Assembly: GCA_035626395.1 (NCBI GenBank)
Contig: DASPNR010000023.1
Location: 124,001 to 188,000, forward strand
Direction: 5' to 3'
DNA from: Candidatus Limnocylindrales bacterium
GTDB lineage: Bacteria > Desulfobacterota > Binatia > UBA1149 > CAITLU01
Length of the DNA: 64,000 bases
In this document: positions 35,924-44,120 of the stretch, in pieces
How positions within the stretch are numbered: position 1 is the stretch's first letter
Layout of the letters: every line of letters begins with the position of its first letter
Notes under the pieces: model-generated
The model's database searches: none
Seen by the model: the letters and a program-made list of their open reading frames with translations, nothing else
Told to the model about the DNA's origin: nothing
Translations under genes and position numbers: made by a program

Positions 35924-37567
35924 GTGCGCACCGGCGCACGGCCCCGAATCGCCCGGATCGGACGGTACGCTCTGACCTCCCTCCTGTCGCGCTCGCCTCT
36001 GCTCGCTGCCGCCGGTGCGATCGTTTTCGCGGCGGCCTGCTTCGGCCTGGCCTCGTTCTCGACGGTGCAGGCCATGCCGCTGTGCTGGATCGCGCTCGTG
36101 CCCTTCCTGCTGCTGCTCGAGCGCGTGCAGACGCTCCGGGGAGCTCTCCTGGCAGGATGGGCGATGTCGGTGGCATTCGTCCTTGCCATCTTCGAATGGT
36201 TCGCGACGGCGATCTCGACGTATTCCGGAAGCCATCCGGCCGTCTCGATGCTCCTGCTGCTGGCGGCCGCGCCGGTCCTGCAGCCGCAGTTCCTCACGTT
36301 CTCGGCCGCCAGATGGTGGATGCACGCCAGCGGCGCGCCGCCGGTCGCCACGATGATCGTCGGAGCATGCGCCTACGTCGGCACCGAGTACGCTTTCCCG
36401 AAGCTCCTCGGCGACACGCTCGGGCTCGGCTTCTATCCCTCGCGCGCGCTGCGGCAGCTGGCCGACATCGGCGGGCCCGGCATCCTGACGTTCGTCGTGG
36501 TGATCCTGAACGAGCTGGCGCGAGCGGCGGCAGTGCCGGAGACATGGCGAACGCAGCGCCGCCGCGCGCTTGTGGCGGCGATCGCGGCGGTCGCCATCCT
36601 GGCCGGGATGACCGGATACGGCCGCGTCCGCCTCGCGCGCATCGCCGCCGCCGAGGCCGGACGCGAGCCGGTGACGGCGGCCCTGGTGCAGGCCAACATC
36701 GCCAACTACGAGCGGCTGCGCGCGCAGGTCGGGTCCTACGAAGCCGTGCGCGCGATCCTGAACACGCATTTTGGTCTCTCGTACGCCGGCCTGAAGAACG
36801 CGGACGTCGATCTGGTGGTATGGCCGGAGACCGCCTATCCCACCACCTTCGGCGCTCCCAAGAGCGAAGCGGGCAAGGAATTCGACACCGAGCTGCGCGT
36901 GTTCGCCACGAGCATGAAGCGCGCGTTCGTGTTCGGCTCCTACGATCTGGAGGGCGAACGCGAGTACAACGCGGCCATCTTCGTCGATGCCGCCGACGTC
37001 GGCTCGACGCGCTCGTATCGCAAAACCTACCTGTTCCCGCTGACCGAGCGCGTGCCGTGGTGGCTGGAATGGCGATGGGTTCGCGAGCAGGTTCCCTGGC
37101 TCGGCACGTGGGAAGGCGGCGCGGGACCGAAGGTCGTGCCGCTGAAGCTGCCCGACGGGCGACAGATCCAGGTCACGCCGATGATCTGCTTCGACGCCAT
37201 CGAGCCGAAGGTGGCCGCACACGGAGCGCGCAGCGGCGCCGAGCTGCTGCTGACGATCTCGAATGACGGCTGGTTCGAAGGCGGGCGCGGCGCCTGGCTC
37301 CATCTTCTGGTGGCCAGCTTCCGCAGCATCGAAACGCATCTGCCGCAGCTGCGCGGCACCAATACGGGCGTGACCGCCGCCATCGACGCTACCGGCGAGC
37401 TGCTGGCCGTCGCCGAGGTGAATCGCCCGCAGACGCTGGTGGCGACGGTGACGCCGGTGGTGCCGGTGCCGACGCTGGCGGCGGCGTGGGGCCAGTGGTT
37501 CGGCCTTGCCAGCCTTCTGGCCGGCGCCGCCGTTGCCGTAACAAGTCGCGTCCGCTCGCCGCGTTGA
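35924..37567 (+). CDS. lnt: Apolipoprotein N-acyltransferase
   Basis: The protein has about 547 residues from GTG 35924; the start is uncertain because no ATG precedes the first helix. Several transmembrane helices occupy the first ~230 residues. The periplasmic nitrilase domain carries the triad: Glu in VVWPETAYP, Lys in YRKTYLFPLTERVP and Cys in PMICFDAIEP; SNDGWF is also typical. A last helix ends the protein. Lnt N-acylates the lipid-modified Cys of lipoproteins in the inner membrane, and is consistent with the lipoproteins at 20583-20813 and 41505-41801. It converges on the glycosyltransferase gene with 5 bases between stops. Confidence 0.95.
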   Translation: MRTGARPRIARIGRYALTSLLSRSPLLAAAGAIVFAAACFGLASFSTVQAMPLCWIALVPFLLLLERVQTLRGALLAGWAMSVAFVLAIFEWFATAISTYSGSHPAVSMLLLLAAAPVLQPQFLTFSAARWWMHASGAPPVATMIVGACAYVGTEYAFPKLLGDTLGLGFYPSRALRQLADIGGPGILTFVVVILNELARAAAVPETWRTQRRRALVAAIAAVAILAGMTGYGRVRLARIAAAEAGREPVTAALVQANIANYERLRAQVGSYEAVRAILNTHFGLSYAGLKNADVDLVVWPETAYPTTFGAPKSEAGKEFDTELRVFATSMKRAFVFGSYDLEGEREYNAAIFVDAADVGSTRSYRKTYLFPLTERVPWWLEWRWVREQVPWLGTWEGGAGPKVVPLKLPDGRQIQVTPMICFDAIEPKVAAHGARSGAELLLTISNDGWFEGGRGAWLHLLVASFRSIETHLPQLRGTNTGVTAAIDATGELLAVAEVNRPQTLVATVTPVVPVPTLAAAWGQWFGLASLLAGAAVAVTSRVRSPR

Positions 37568-37572
37568 CCGGT

Positions 37573-38553
37573 TCAGGGTTGCTGCAGCGCGCGTCCCGCT
37601 TCGCGGGAGCGCAGCTGCGATGCCGTAGCGCCCGGCGGCGGCGCCGCGTGCAGCCGCTCCTTCCATCTGGCGTAGAACAGCGGCCGGTTCCTGCGGCACA
37701 GCTCGGCGGCGCGCTCCGGCGAAGAGCTTCCGAACTCGGCGTGCCTGACCACCGCGCGCGGCTCGTAGACCACCTTGCGGCCGCGCTCGCGGATCGCGAA
37801 GCACAGGTCGACGTCCTCGTAGTACGCCGGCAGGTAGCGCAGATCGAAGCCGCCGATCTCTTCGAACAGGTCGCGCCGCACCAGCAGGCAGGCGCCCGAG
37901 CAGTAGTCGACCTCGCGCGCGCAGACGTAGTCCGCTCCGTCGGGGTCCTCGCCGCGACCATAGCCCATGGCCGAGCCGTCCGAGAAGACGATCGAGCCCG
38001 CTTCCTGAAGCCGCCCGTCCCGCAGCACCAGCCTGGCACCCACCGCGCCGATCGCGGCCGACGCATCGGCAGCGGCTCGCAGCGCTCCGATCGCATCCGC
38101 TCGCGGCACGGCGTCGTTGTTCAGCAGCAGAAGGTAGCGCCCGCGCGCAACGGCCGCCGCCTGGTTGACGGCCGGCGCATAGTAGGCATTGACCGCGTTG
38201 CGGAGAACGACTGCGTGATCGAGCCGGCCGAGCAGTTCCGCTGTCCGATCGGTGGACGCGTTGTCGACGAGGATCAGCTCGAACGACCGGTCCTGCGAGA
38301 CGGCCAGCCCCTCCAGACATTCCAGCGTCAGCTCGGCGCGATTGTACGTGACCACCAGGACCGAGACCTGCGGCTGCGCCGGCCTTGGAAACTGCAGCCG
38401 CCGCGGAGAGCCAAGGAAGGCCTCCAGCTTGCGGTGAGCTTCGCGGTCGAGCGCAGCCTTGGAGCGGTCCAGCCACCTTCGGAGGCGACCGCGCACGTGC
38501 GGCGCGACGGTGGACAGGCGCCGCCGCACGTTGCGAGAGATCGCCGCCAGCAT
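37573..38553 (-). CDS. Family 2 glycosyltransferase
   Basis: The protein has 326 residues from ATG 38553. A basic N-terminus (~55 residues) precedes a GT-A domain with SVLVVTYNRAELTLECLEGL, LILVDNASTD and LLLLNNDAVPR (DXD-like position). The acceptor region contains PAYYEDVDLCFAIRERG, with the ED-x-D typical of rhamnosyltransferase-like GT2 enzymes. It probably adds a sugar to a surface glycan or lipid-linked intermediate on the cytoplasmic face. It follows the AguB gene by 32 bases on the same strand, though the functions are unrelated. Confidence 0.92.
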   Translation of the reverse strand: MLAAISRNVRRRLSTVAPHVRGRLRRWLDRSKAALDREAHRKLEAFLGSPRRLQFPRPAQPQVSVLVVTYNRAELTLECLEGLAVSQDRSFELILVDNASTDRTAELLGRLDHAVVLRNAVNAYYAPAVNQAAAVARGRYLLLLNNDAVPRADAIGALRAAADASAAIGAVGARLVLRDGRLQEAGSIVFSDGSAMGYGRGEDPDGADYVCAREVDYCSGACLLVRRDLFEEIGGFDLRYLPAYYEDVDLCFAIRERGRKVVYEPRAVVRHAEFGSSSPERAAELCRRNRPLFYARWKERLHAAPPPGATASQLRSREAGRALQQP

Positions 38554-38585
38554 CGCGAACCAATAGCCCAGCGTGGGCGATGAGC

Positions 38586-39464
38586 CTACTTGTCCGCCTC
38601 GCGCCTGCCGGCGATCACGCCGTAGAGGTCGGGCCGCCGGTCGCGGAAGAAGCCGAACGCCGCGCGCGTGCGAGCCACCTTGTCCAGATCGAACGTCGCC
38701 AGCGCCACGCCCTCCTCGCCCCAGGGCAGCTCCGAGACGATGTCGCCGCGGTGATCGGCCAGGAAGGAGTGGCCGTAGAAGACCTGTCCCTCCTCGTCGC
38801 CGATGCGATTGGCCGCGGCCACCGGGATGACGTTGGAGACGGCGTGGCCGATCATCGCGCGCTGCCACGGCTCGCGCGTATCGAGATCCGGATCGTGCGG
38901 CTCGCTGCCGATGGCCGTCGGGTACAGAAGGATCTCGGCGCCGCCGAGCACCATCGATCGCGCGCATTCGGGAAACCACTGATCCCAGCACACGCCGACG
39001 CCGACGCCGCCGAAGCGCGTGGCCCACGATCGAAACCCCGTGTCGCCGGGACGGAAGTAGAACTTCTCCTCGTAGCCCGGCCCATCCGGGATGTGGCTCT
39101 TGCGGTAGAGGCCGAGCAGCGAGCCGTCGGCGTCGATCATCGCCAGGCTGTTGTAGTAGTGCGGCCCGTCCTTCTCGAAGAACGAGATCGGGATGACCAC
39201 GCCCAGCTCGGCCGCCAGCTTCTGGAATCGCGCAACCGTCGCGTTTCCCTGCAGCGGCCTGGCCTGGTCGAAGTATTCCTCGCGCTCCGTCTTGCAGAAG
39301 TACGGGCCCTCGAACAGCTCGGGCGGAAGAACGATCTGCGCCCCGCGCGCCGCCGCCTCGCGCACGAGCGCTTCGATCTTGTCGACGTTCTCCTCGCGCG
39401 TCCCGCTCAGGGCCGCCTGGACCACGGCCACCGTCACCATGCGGTCGGTGCTCAATGTCTCCAC
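38586..39464 (-). CDS. aguB: N-carbamoylputrescine amidase
   Basis: The protein has 292 residues from GTG 39464; the AguA stop overlaps this junction (TGACGTG) and GAGG lies about 8 bases upstream, so coupling is likely. ATG 39440 (MVTVAVVQ) is the alternative start. The nitrilase-superfamily triad is present: Glu in LPPELFEGPYF, Lys in YRKSHIPDG and Cys in GVGVCWDQWFPE. It cleaves N-carbamoylputrescine to putrescine, CO2 and ammonia. The GYEEKFYF and PTAIGSEP segments match AguB closely. Together with AguA it completes arginine-derived polyamine synthesis; arginine decarboxylase is not in the window. Confidence 0.93.
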   Translation of the reverse strand: METLSTDRMVTVAVVQAALSGTREENVDKIEALVREAAARGAQIVLPPELFEGPYFCKTEREEYFDQARPLQGNATVARFQKLAAELGVVIPISFFEKDGPHYYNSLAMIDADGSLLGLYRKSHIPDGPGYEEKFYFRPGDTGFRSWATRFGGVGVGVCWDQWFPECARSMVLGGAEILLYPTAIGSEPHDPDLDTREPWQRAMIGHAVSNVIPVAAANRIGDEEGQVFYGHSFLADHRGDIVSELPWGEEGVALATFDLDKVARTRAAFGFFRDRRPDLYGVIAGRREADK

Positions 39465-39465
39465 G

Positions 39466-40536
39466 TCACGACCTCGCCAGCGGCGCCGGCTCCTGCTGCG
39501 TGATGCAGTGGAAGGCGCCGCCGCCGCTGAGCACCGCACGAGCCGGTACGGCCACGGTCCGCCGGTCCGGGAAGCACGCTGCGATACCCTCCACGGCCTC
39601 GTCGTCGTGCCGCGAGCCGTACACGGGAACGATCACGGCGGCGTTGCCGATGTAGAAGTTGACGTAGCTGGCCGGCATGACGCGGCCATCGCCGTCGCGC
39701 AGCAGGCCTGGCGACGGAATGCGCACGATCTCGAGCGGGCGCTGGGCCGCGTCGTGCATGGTCGTGAGGTCCTGGAGAATCCTGGCCAGCGCGGGCGCGT
39801 TGGGATCGTCCTCGTCGCGCGCCTCCATGCAAACCACGCGGCCCGGCGCCACGAACCGCACGAGCGTGTCGATGTGACCGTCGGTATGATCGTTGACCAG
39901 TCCGTCACCGAGCCACAGGAGCCGCTGCACGCCCAGCGCATCGCACAGATGATGGGCGATCTCGGCGGCGCTGAGCGATGGGTTGCGGTTGCCATGCAGC
40001 AGGCACTGGCGCGTGGTGAGTGCGGTTCCCTCGCCGTCGACCTCGATGGCGCCGCCCTCGAAGATCATGGGCACCTCGAAGGAATGCACGCCGGCGGCGG
40101 CGCGAACCGCGCGTGCCACACCGAGGTCCTCGGGAAACATGTACTTCTCGCCCCAGCCGTTGAACCGGAAGCAGGCCGCGGCGACCTCGCCGTTTGCGCC
40201 GCGCACGAACAGCGGGGCCGTATCGCGCAGCCAGATGTCGCCGAAGGGAACCTGGTGAAACCGCACGGGCAGGCCGGACAGCGCTGCAGCCGCCTCGCGC
40301 TCGCCGGCATCGTCGAGCACCAGAAGCTCGATCATCTCGCCGGCCGCCTTGCCGTCGTCATCGAGCGCGGCAATGGCGCGGCACAGATCGGCGACCTCAC
40401 GCTGCGCAGCCGGCAGATCCTCGAGCCACAGCTCGCGATGGCTCGGCCACGCCGTCCACACCGCTCGATGCGGCTCCCACTCGGCCGGCATGCAGAACCC
40501 CGCGCCCCTGGGAGAGTCGATGTGGTCGGCGGGCAT
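39466..40536 (-). CDS. aguA: Agmatine deiminase
   Basis: The protein has 356 residues from ATG 40536. It belongs to the guanidino-group-modifying (PPADeI) family: MPAEWEPHRAVWTAWP, DIWLRDTAPLFV, the DGHIDT motif with catalytic His, and C-terminal GGGAFHCITQQEP with the nucleophilic Cys. It converts agmatine to N-carbamoylputrescine, the substrate of the AguB enzyme encoded directly downstream with a one-base gap. Length and motifs are standard. No regulatory site was seen upstream; the start is divergent from the epoxide-hydrolase-like gene. Confidence 0.95.
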   Translation of the reverse strand: MPADHIDSPRGAGFCMPAEWEPHRAVWTAWPSHRELWLEDLPAAQREVADLCRAIAALDDDGKAAGEMIELLVLDDAGEREAAAALSGLPVRFHQVPFGDIWLRDTAPLFVRGANGEVAAACFRFNGWGEKYMFPEDLGVARAVRAAAGVHSFEVPMIFEGGAIEVDGEGTALTTRQCLLHGNRNPSLSAAEIAHHLCDALGVQRLLWLGDGLVNDHTDGHIDTLVRFVAPGRVVCMEARDEDDPNAPALARILQDLTTMHDAAQRPLEIVRIPSPGLLRDGDGRVMPASYVNFYIGNAAVIVPVYGSRHDDEAVEGIAACFPDRRTVAVPARAVLSGGGAFHCITQQEPAPLARS

Positions 40537-40623
40537 GGTTCGTTCATGCCCTGACCTGGGCGTTGCTTGCAAGCGATGGCGTGCCTTGAACCGGTTGCGC
40601 AACTCGGAGAAAACGCGCCGATC

Positions 40624-41508
40624 ATGGCCACGGCATCCTTCGCGCGCATCGACACCCCATGGCGTCACGAACAATCGCTCATCGGCGGCATCCGCCTCCA
40701 TCTCGTTCGCGCCGGCGCCGGCTCCCCGGTGATCCTGCTGCACGGCTTTCCCGACTTCTGGTTCACCTGGCGTTATCAGCTTCCGGCGCTGGCGGCGGCG
40801 GGACTGGAAGCCATCGCGCCCGACATGCGCGGCTACAACACTTCCGAGAAGCCGGCAGGCGTGGCCAGCTATCGTATCGATGCCTTGGTCTCGGACGTGG
40901 TCGGCATCATCGATCACGTGGGCGCGCAGAAGGCGCACATCGTTGGGCACGACTGGGGCGGGATCGTCGCCTGGTACGTCGCGATGCACCGACCCGAGCG
41001 CGTCGATCGCCTCGTCATCTCCAACGCCCCGCATCCGGCGACCTATCAGCGCGATCTGTTCGCGACCGACCAGTGGCAGCGCTCGTGGTACATGCTGTTC
41101 TTCCAGATCCCGTGGCTGCCCGAAGCGATGCTGCGCGCCGGCAACGCCAGGGCCATCGAGCGCATGATCCGCCGGCACATCTACAACCGGGACGCCTACG
41201 CGCACGACGAAGCGCTGCATCAGAAGATGGCGCTGCTGCAGCCGGGAACGCTGACCGCCGCCATCAACTACTACCGCGCGGCGATGCGCCCCTCCTCGCG
41301 CAGGTCCCTGCAATCGCTGCGCAAGATCACGGCGCCCACGATGGTCGTCTGGGGCGAGCGTGACTTCGCGCTGCGAAGCAGCCTGGTCGAGGGGCTGGAG
41401 CCGTGGGTCGCGGACCTTCGCGTGCACCGGCTGCCCGATGCGGGGCACTGGGCGCATCTGGACGAGCCCGAGCGGGTGAGCCAGCTCCTCGTGGAGTTCC
41501 TGACGTGA
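40624..41508 (+). CDS. Alpha/beta hydrolase, epoxide hydrolase / dehalogenase type
   Basis: The protein has 294 residues from ATG 40624. Motifs are HGFPDFWFTW (HGxP oxyanion), GHDWGG with an Asp nucleophile, WGERDFAL (acid) and DAGHWAHLDEPE (catalytic His). An Asp nucleophile is characteristic of soluble epoxide hydrolases, haloalkane and fluoroacetate dehalogenases rather than esterases. RGYNTSEKP resembles the epoxide-hydrolase group. The substrate is unknown. Its stop overlaps the HMA lipoprotein start (GTGA), so the two are translationally coupled. Confidence 0.9.
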   Translation: MATASFARIDTPWRHEQSLIGGIRLHLVRAGAGSPVILLHGFPDFWFTWRYQLPALAAAGLEAIAPDMRGYNTSEKPAGVASYRIDALVSDVVGIIDHVGAQKAHIVGHDWGGIVAWYVAMHRPERVDRLVISNAPHPATYQRDLFATDQWQRSWYMLFFQIPWLPEAMLRAGNARAIERMIRRHIYNRDAYAHDEALHQKMALLQPGTLTAAINYYRAAMRPSSRRSLQSLRKITAPTMVVWGERDFALRSSLVEGLEPWVADLRVHRLPDAGHWAHLDEPERVSQLLVEFLT

Positions 41509-41801
41509 GAACCAGCGCGCGTCTGCTCGCGGTCGTGCTCGTTGCGGCGCTGCCGGCGTGCGCGGCCGCGACCCGCACCTACAACCTGCGCGTCGAAGGC
41601 ATGACGTGCGGGCAGAGCTGCCCGCTCGAGGTCGAGGAAGCGCTCGAGAGCATTCCGGGCGTGCGCAGCGTCAGCGTCGATTATCCGACGCAGAGCGCGG
41701 TGATCGTGGTGGATGCCGACAGGGAGCTGACCACGCGCGAGATGGATCTCTCCTTCCGCAACAAAGGCTACTTCATCTCGTCGATGGAGCCCGCGAAGTA
41801 A
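41505..41801 (+). CDS. HMA-domain lipoprotein (metal-binding)
   Basis: The 98-residue protein starts at GTG 41505, overlapping the upstream stop by four bases (GTGA). The signal sequence ends in a lipobox-like LPAC, so it is probably a lipoprotein. The rest is one heavy-metal-associated ferredoxin-like domain (YNLRVEGMTCG, LESIPGVRSVSVDYP, GYFISSM). The metal loop reads GMTCGQSC, i.e. C-x3-C instead of the usual C-x2-C of MerP, CopZ or Atx1. Metal specificity is therefore uncertain. Fifteen bases separate it from the permease gene. Confidence 0.82.
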   Translation: MRTSARLLAVVLVAALPACAAATRTYNLRVEGMTCGQSCPLEVEEALESIPGVRSVSVDYPTQSAVIVVDADRELTTREMDLSFRNKGYFISSMEPAK

Positions 41802-41815
41802 CGGCCCGGCGCGGC

Positions 41816-43399
41816 ATGGCCGAGCAGAAGATGTCTTCGTGGCGGGCCGTCGCCGTCGCGCTTCGCAGCTGGCGAACCGCCTCGGTCAGCCTCCTCTCCT
41901 TCTCGTCGGGCCTGCCGCTCGGCCTGGTCTGGATCGCCATTCCCACCTGGCTTGCGCGCGAGGGAGTCGACATCAAGGTCATCGGCCTGTTCACGCTGGT
42001 GCAGGCGCCGTGGAGCTTCAAGTTCCTGTGGTCGCCATTGATGGACCGCTACGCGATCCCGCTGCCGGGCATGGGCCGCAAGCTCGGGTGGACGCTGGTG
42101 GCGCAGGCCGCGCTGCTCCTTTCGACGCTGGCGCTGGCGAACGTCTCGGTCAGCGCCGATGCGATCTGGGTCGTCGGGTCCCTGACGCTGGCCATCGCCC
42201 TGGCATCGGCGACCCAGGACATCGCCATCGACGCCTATGCCGTCGAGGTGCTGCGGCCGCAGGAGCAGGGAGCCGCCGTGGGTGCACGCATCGCGTTGTA
42301 CCGGGCGGCCATGTTCGTTGCCGGCGGCCTTGCCATCACGATGGCGGGAACGTGGTCATGGCCGGCCGTGTTCGCCGGACTGGCGCTGCTCTATCTTCCG
42401 ATGGCGGTCGTCACGCTGCTGGCCCCGCGCCCGGACACCGAGACGCTGCCGGCGCCGACGTCGCTTCGCGCGGCGGTCTGGGAGCCGTTCGTCGGCTTCC
42501 TGTCCAAGGCGCGCGCGCTCGAGTTGCTCGCGTTCGTCACGCTCTACAAGCTCGCCGACAACCTCGGCGGCGCGCTGGTGCGGCCGTTCCTCGTGCAGAC
42601 CGGCTTCGACGATTTCGACGTCGGCATCGCCACCGCCACCATCGGGCTGACCGCGACGCTGCTGGGAACGTTTCTCGGGGGCATCCTGACCACGGCGCTG
42701 GGCCTCGGCCATTCGCTTTGGTTCTTCGGCGCGCTGCAGGTGCTCTCGAACGCGGGCTACGTCCTGATCGCCTCCGTTGGCGCGAACCGGCCGCTGATGT
42801 ACGCGGCGATGGGCTTCGAGAGCCTGACCAGCGGAATGGGCACTGGCGCCTTCAGCGTACTGCTGCTGCGCATGACGCAGAAGCAGTTCTCGGCCACGCA
42901 GTACGCGCTCTTCTCGAGCCTGTTCGCGCTGCCGCGTCTGCTGGCGGGCCCGGTCACGGGCGTGATGGTGGATGCGATGGGATGGCGAGACTTCTTCCTG
43001 TTCACCATTGCCATCGGCATCCCCGGGCTCCTGATGCTGCAGCGCTTTTCGCCGCTGGGCGTGCGCGAGCCTCAGCTCGAAGGCCTGGCCGAAATTGCGC
43101 CGCGCCCGGTGACGCGGGCAGATCTGGTACGGCGCGGCGTCATCGGCGGCGCCGCCGGAATGGCGATCGCAGTGGCCTCGATGCTGCTGCTGGCGGTGCT
43201 GCGGCAGCGAAAGGCCGCGCCTGCCGAGCCCTTCGACATCACCGCCAACCTCTGGGCGATGCTGCTTCCCACCGACACCGGCGCCGCGCTCGGCCTGTTC
43301 GGCGCGGTTCTGTTCGCGCTCGTGCTGGGGCTCGCGAGCGCCGCCACCGCCGCCGCTCGCTCGCGTGACCGGCAGGAGCGGCGCACCGCTTCGCGATGA
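41816..43399 (+). CDS. AmpG-like MFS permease
   Basis: The 527-residue protein starts at ATG 41816. It has about 12-14 hydrophobic helices with MFS features of the AmpG/PAT group: FSSGLPLGLVWIAIPTWLAR, FKFLWSPLMDRY, LASATQDIAIDAYAVEVLRP and ADNLGGALVRPFL. AmpG imports anhydro-muropeptides for peptidoglycan recycling; relatives carry acetyl-CoA or other solutes. It ends with a basic tail. It is probably co-transcribed with the HMA lipoprotein and hydrolase. It converges on the nitroreductase gene. Confidence 0.88.
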   Translation: MAEQKMSSWRAVAVALRSWRTASVSLLSFSSGLPLGLVWIAIPTWLAREGVDIKVIGLFTLVQAPWSFKFLWSPLMDRYAIPLPGMGRKLGWTLVAQAALLLSTLALANVSVSADAIWVVGSLTLAIALASATQDIAIDAYAVEVLRPQEQGAAVGARIALYRAAMFVAGGLAITMAGTWSWPAVFAGLALLYLPMAVVTLLAPRPDTETLPAPTSLRAAVWEPFVGFLSKARALELLAFVTLYKLADNLGGALVRPFLVQTGFDDFDVGIATATIGLTATLLGTFLGGILTTALGLGHSLWFFGALQVLSNAGYVLIASVGANRPLMYAAMGFESLTSGMGTGAFSVLLLRMTQKQFSATQYALFSSLFALPRLLAGPVTGVMVDAMGWRDFFLFTIAIGIPGLLMLQRFSPLGVREPQLEGLAEIAPRPVTRADLVRRGVIGGAAGMAIAVASMLLLAVLRQRKAAPAEPFDITANLWAMLLPTDTGAALGLFGAVLFALVLGLASAATAAARSRDRQERRTASR

Positions 43400-43409
43400 A
43401 CAGCGCGGC

Positions 43410-44048
43410 TCAGCGCCTGGCGCCCCAGGTGTCCCAGTACGTCACCTCGCGTGCCGGAATGCGCTTGGCCGGCTTGAAGTCGTCGCCAGTGAAATAAGCC
43501 ACCGGCAGCAGCGCGGCCTGCGTGACGTTCCTTGGAATGCCGAGCAGCTCGGCCGCCTCCTGCTCGAACATCAGATGAATCGTGGTCCACGCCGAGCCGA
43601 GCCCGCGCGCACGCGCAGCCAGCATGAAGGACCAGACGGCGGGAAGGATCGAGCCGTACATCGACGCCTGCGCGAACTGCGGCGCTTCCTCGAAGCGACC
43701 CTCGATGCACGGGATCACGAACACCGGCGCCTGCTCCATCGTCTGCGCCAGATAGACCGCCGAATCGACGACGCGCGGCATCTGCTGCTGGCGCGGATCG
43801 TCGGCCGGCCGCTCCTCGCGCGGCATCTGCGCGTACAGCTCGAAACCGCGACGGTACAGGTCCGCCAGTGCCTTCTTCTTGGCCTGATCGTAGATGACCA
43901 GGAACGACCAGGTCTGCTGGTTCGATCCGGTGGGCGCCTGAATGGCGATCTCGATGCATTCCTGGATCAGGTTGGGCGAGACCGCGCGCGTGTAGTCGAG
44001 GCGTTTGCGGACCGAGCGGGTCGTGGTGAGCAGGCGATCGGCGTCCAT
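43410..44048 (-). CDS. Nitroreductase-family FMN oxidoreductase
   Basis: The 212-residue protein starts at ATG 44048, with AAGGAG about 8 bases upstream. Family motifs are RSVRKRLDYT (FMN phosphate contact), IAIQAPTGSNQQTWSFLVI, and the C-terminal GLGSAWTTIHLMFEQEAAELLGIP with VAYFTGDDFKPAKRIP. It uses NAD(P)H to reduce nitro compounds, quinones or other acceptors; the physiological substrate is unknown. It follows the lipase maturation factor homologue on the same strand with a 72-base gap. Confidence 0.92.
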   Translation of the reverse strand: MDADRLLTTTRSVRKRLDYTRAVSPNLIQECIEIAIQAPTGSNQQTWSFLVIYDQAKKKALADLYRRGFELYAQMPREERPADDPRQQQMPRVVDSAVYLAQTMEQAPVFVIPCIEGRFEEAPQFAQASMYGSILPAVWSFMLAARARGLGSAWTTIHLMFEQEAAELLGIPRNVTQAALLPVAYFTGDDFKPAKRIPAREVTYWDTWGARR

Positions 44049-44120
44049 CAGGGTCTCCTTGCGGCGGGAGCGGCCGCGGTTGTCCGTGCGCATATGTGCC
44101 GAAAAACCGGACCGGCACAA

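Noticed and set aside
7264..44000. tRNA-like T-loop strings (GGTTCGA and similar)
   Set aside because: The matches seen are inside coding genes and lack an acceptor stem and anticodon arm at the right distances.
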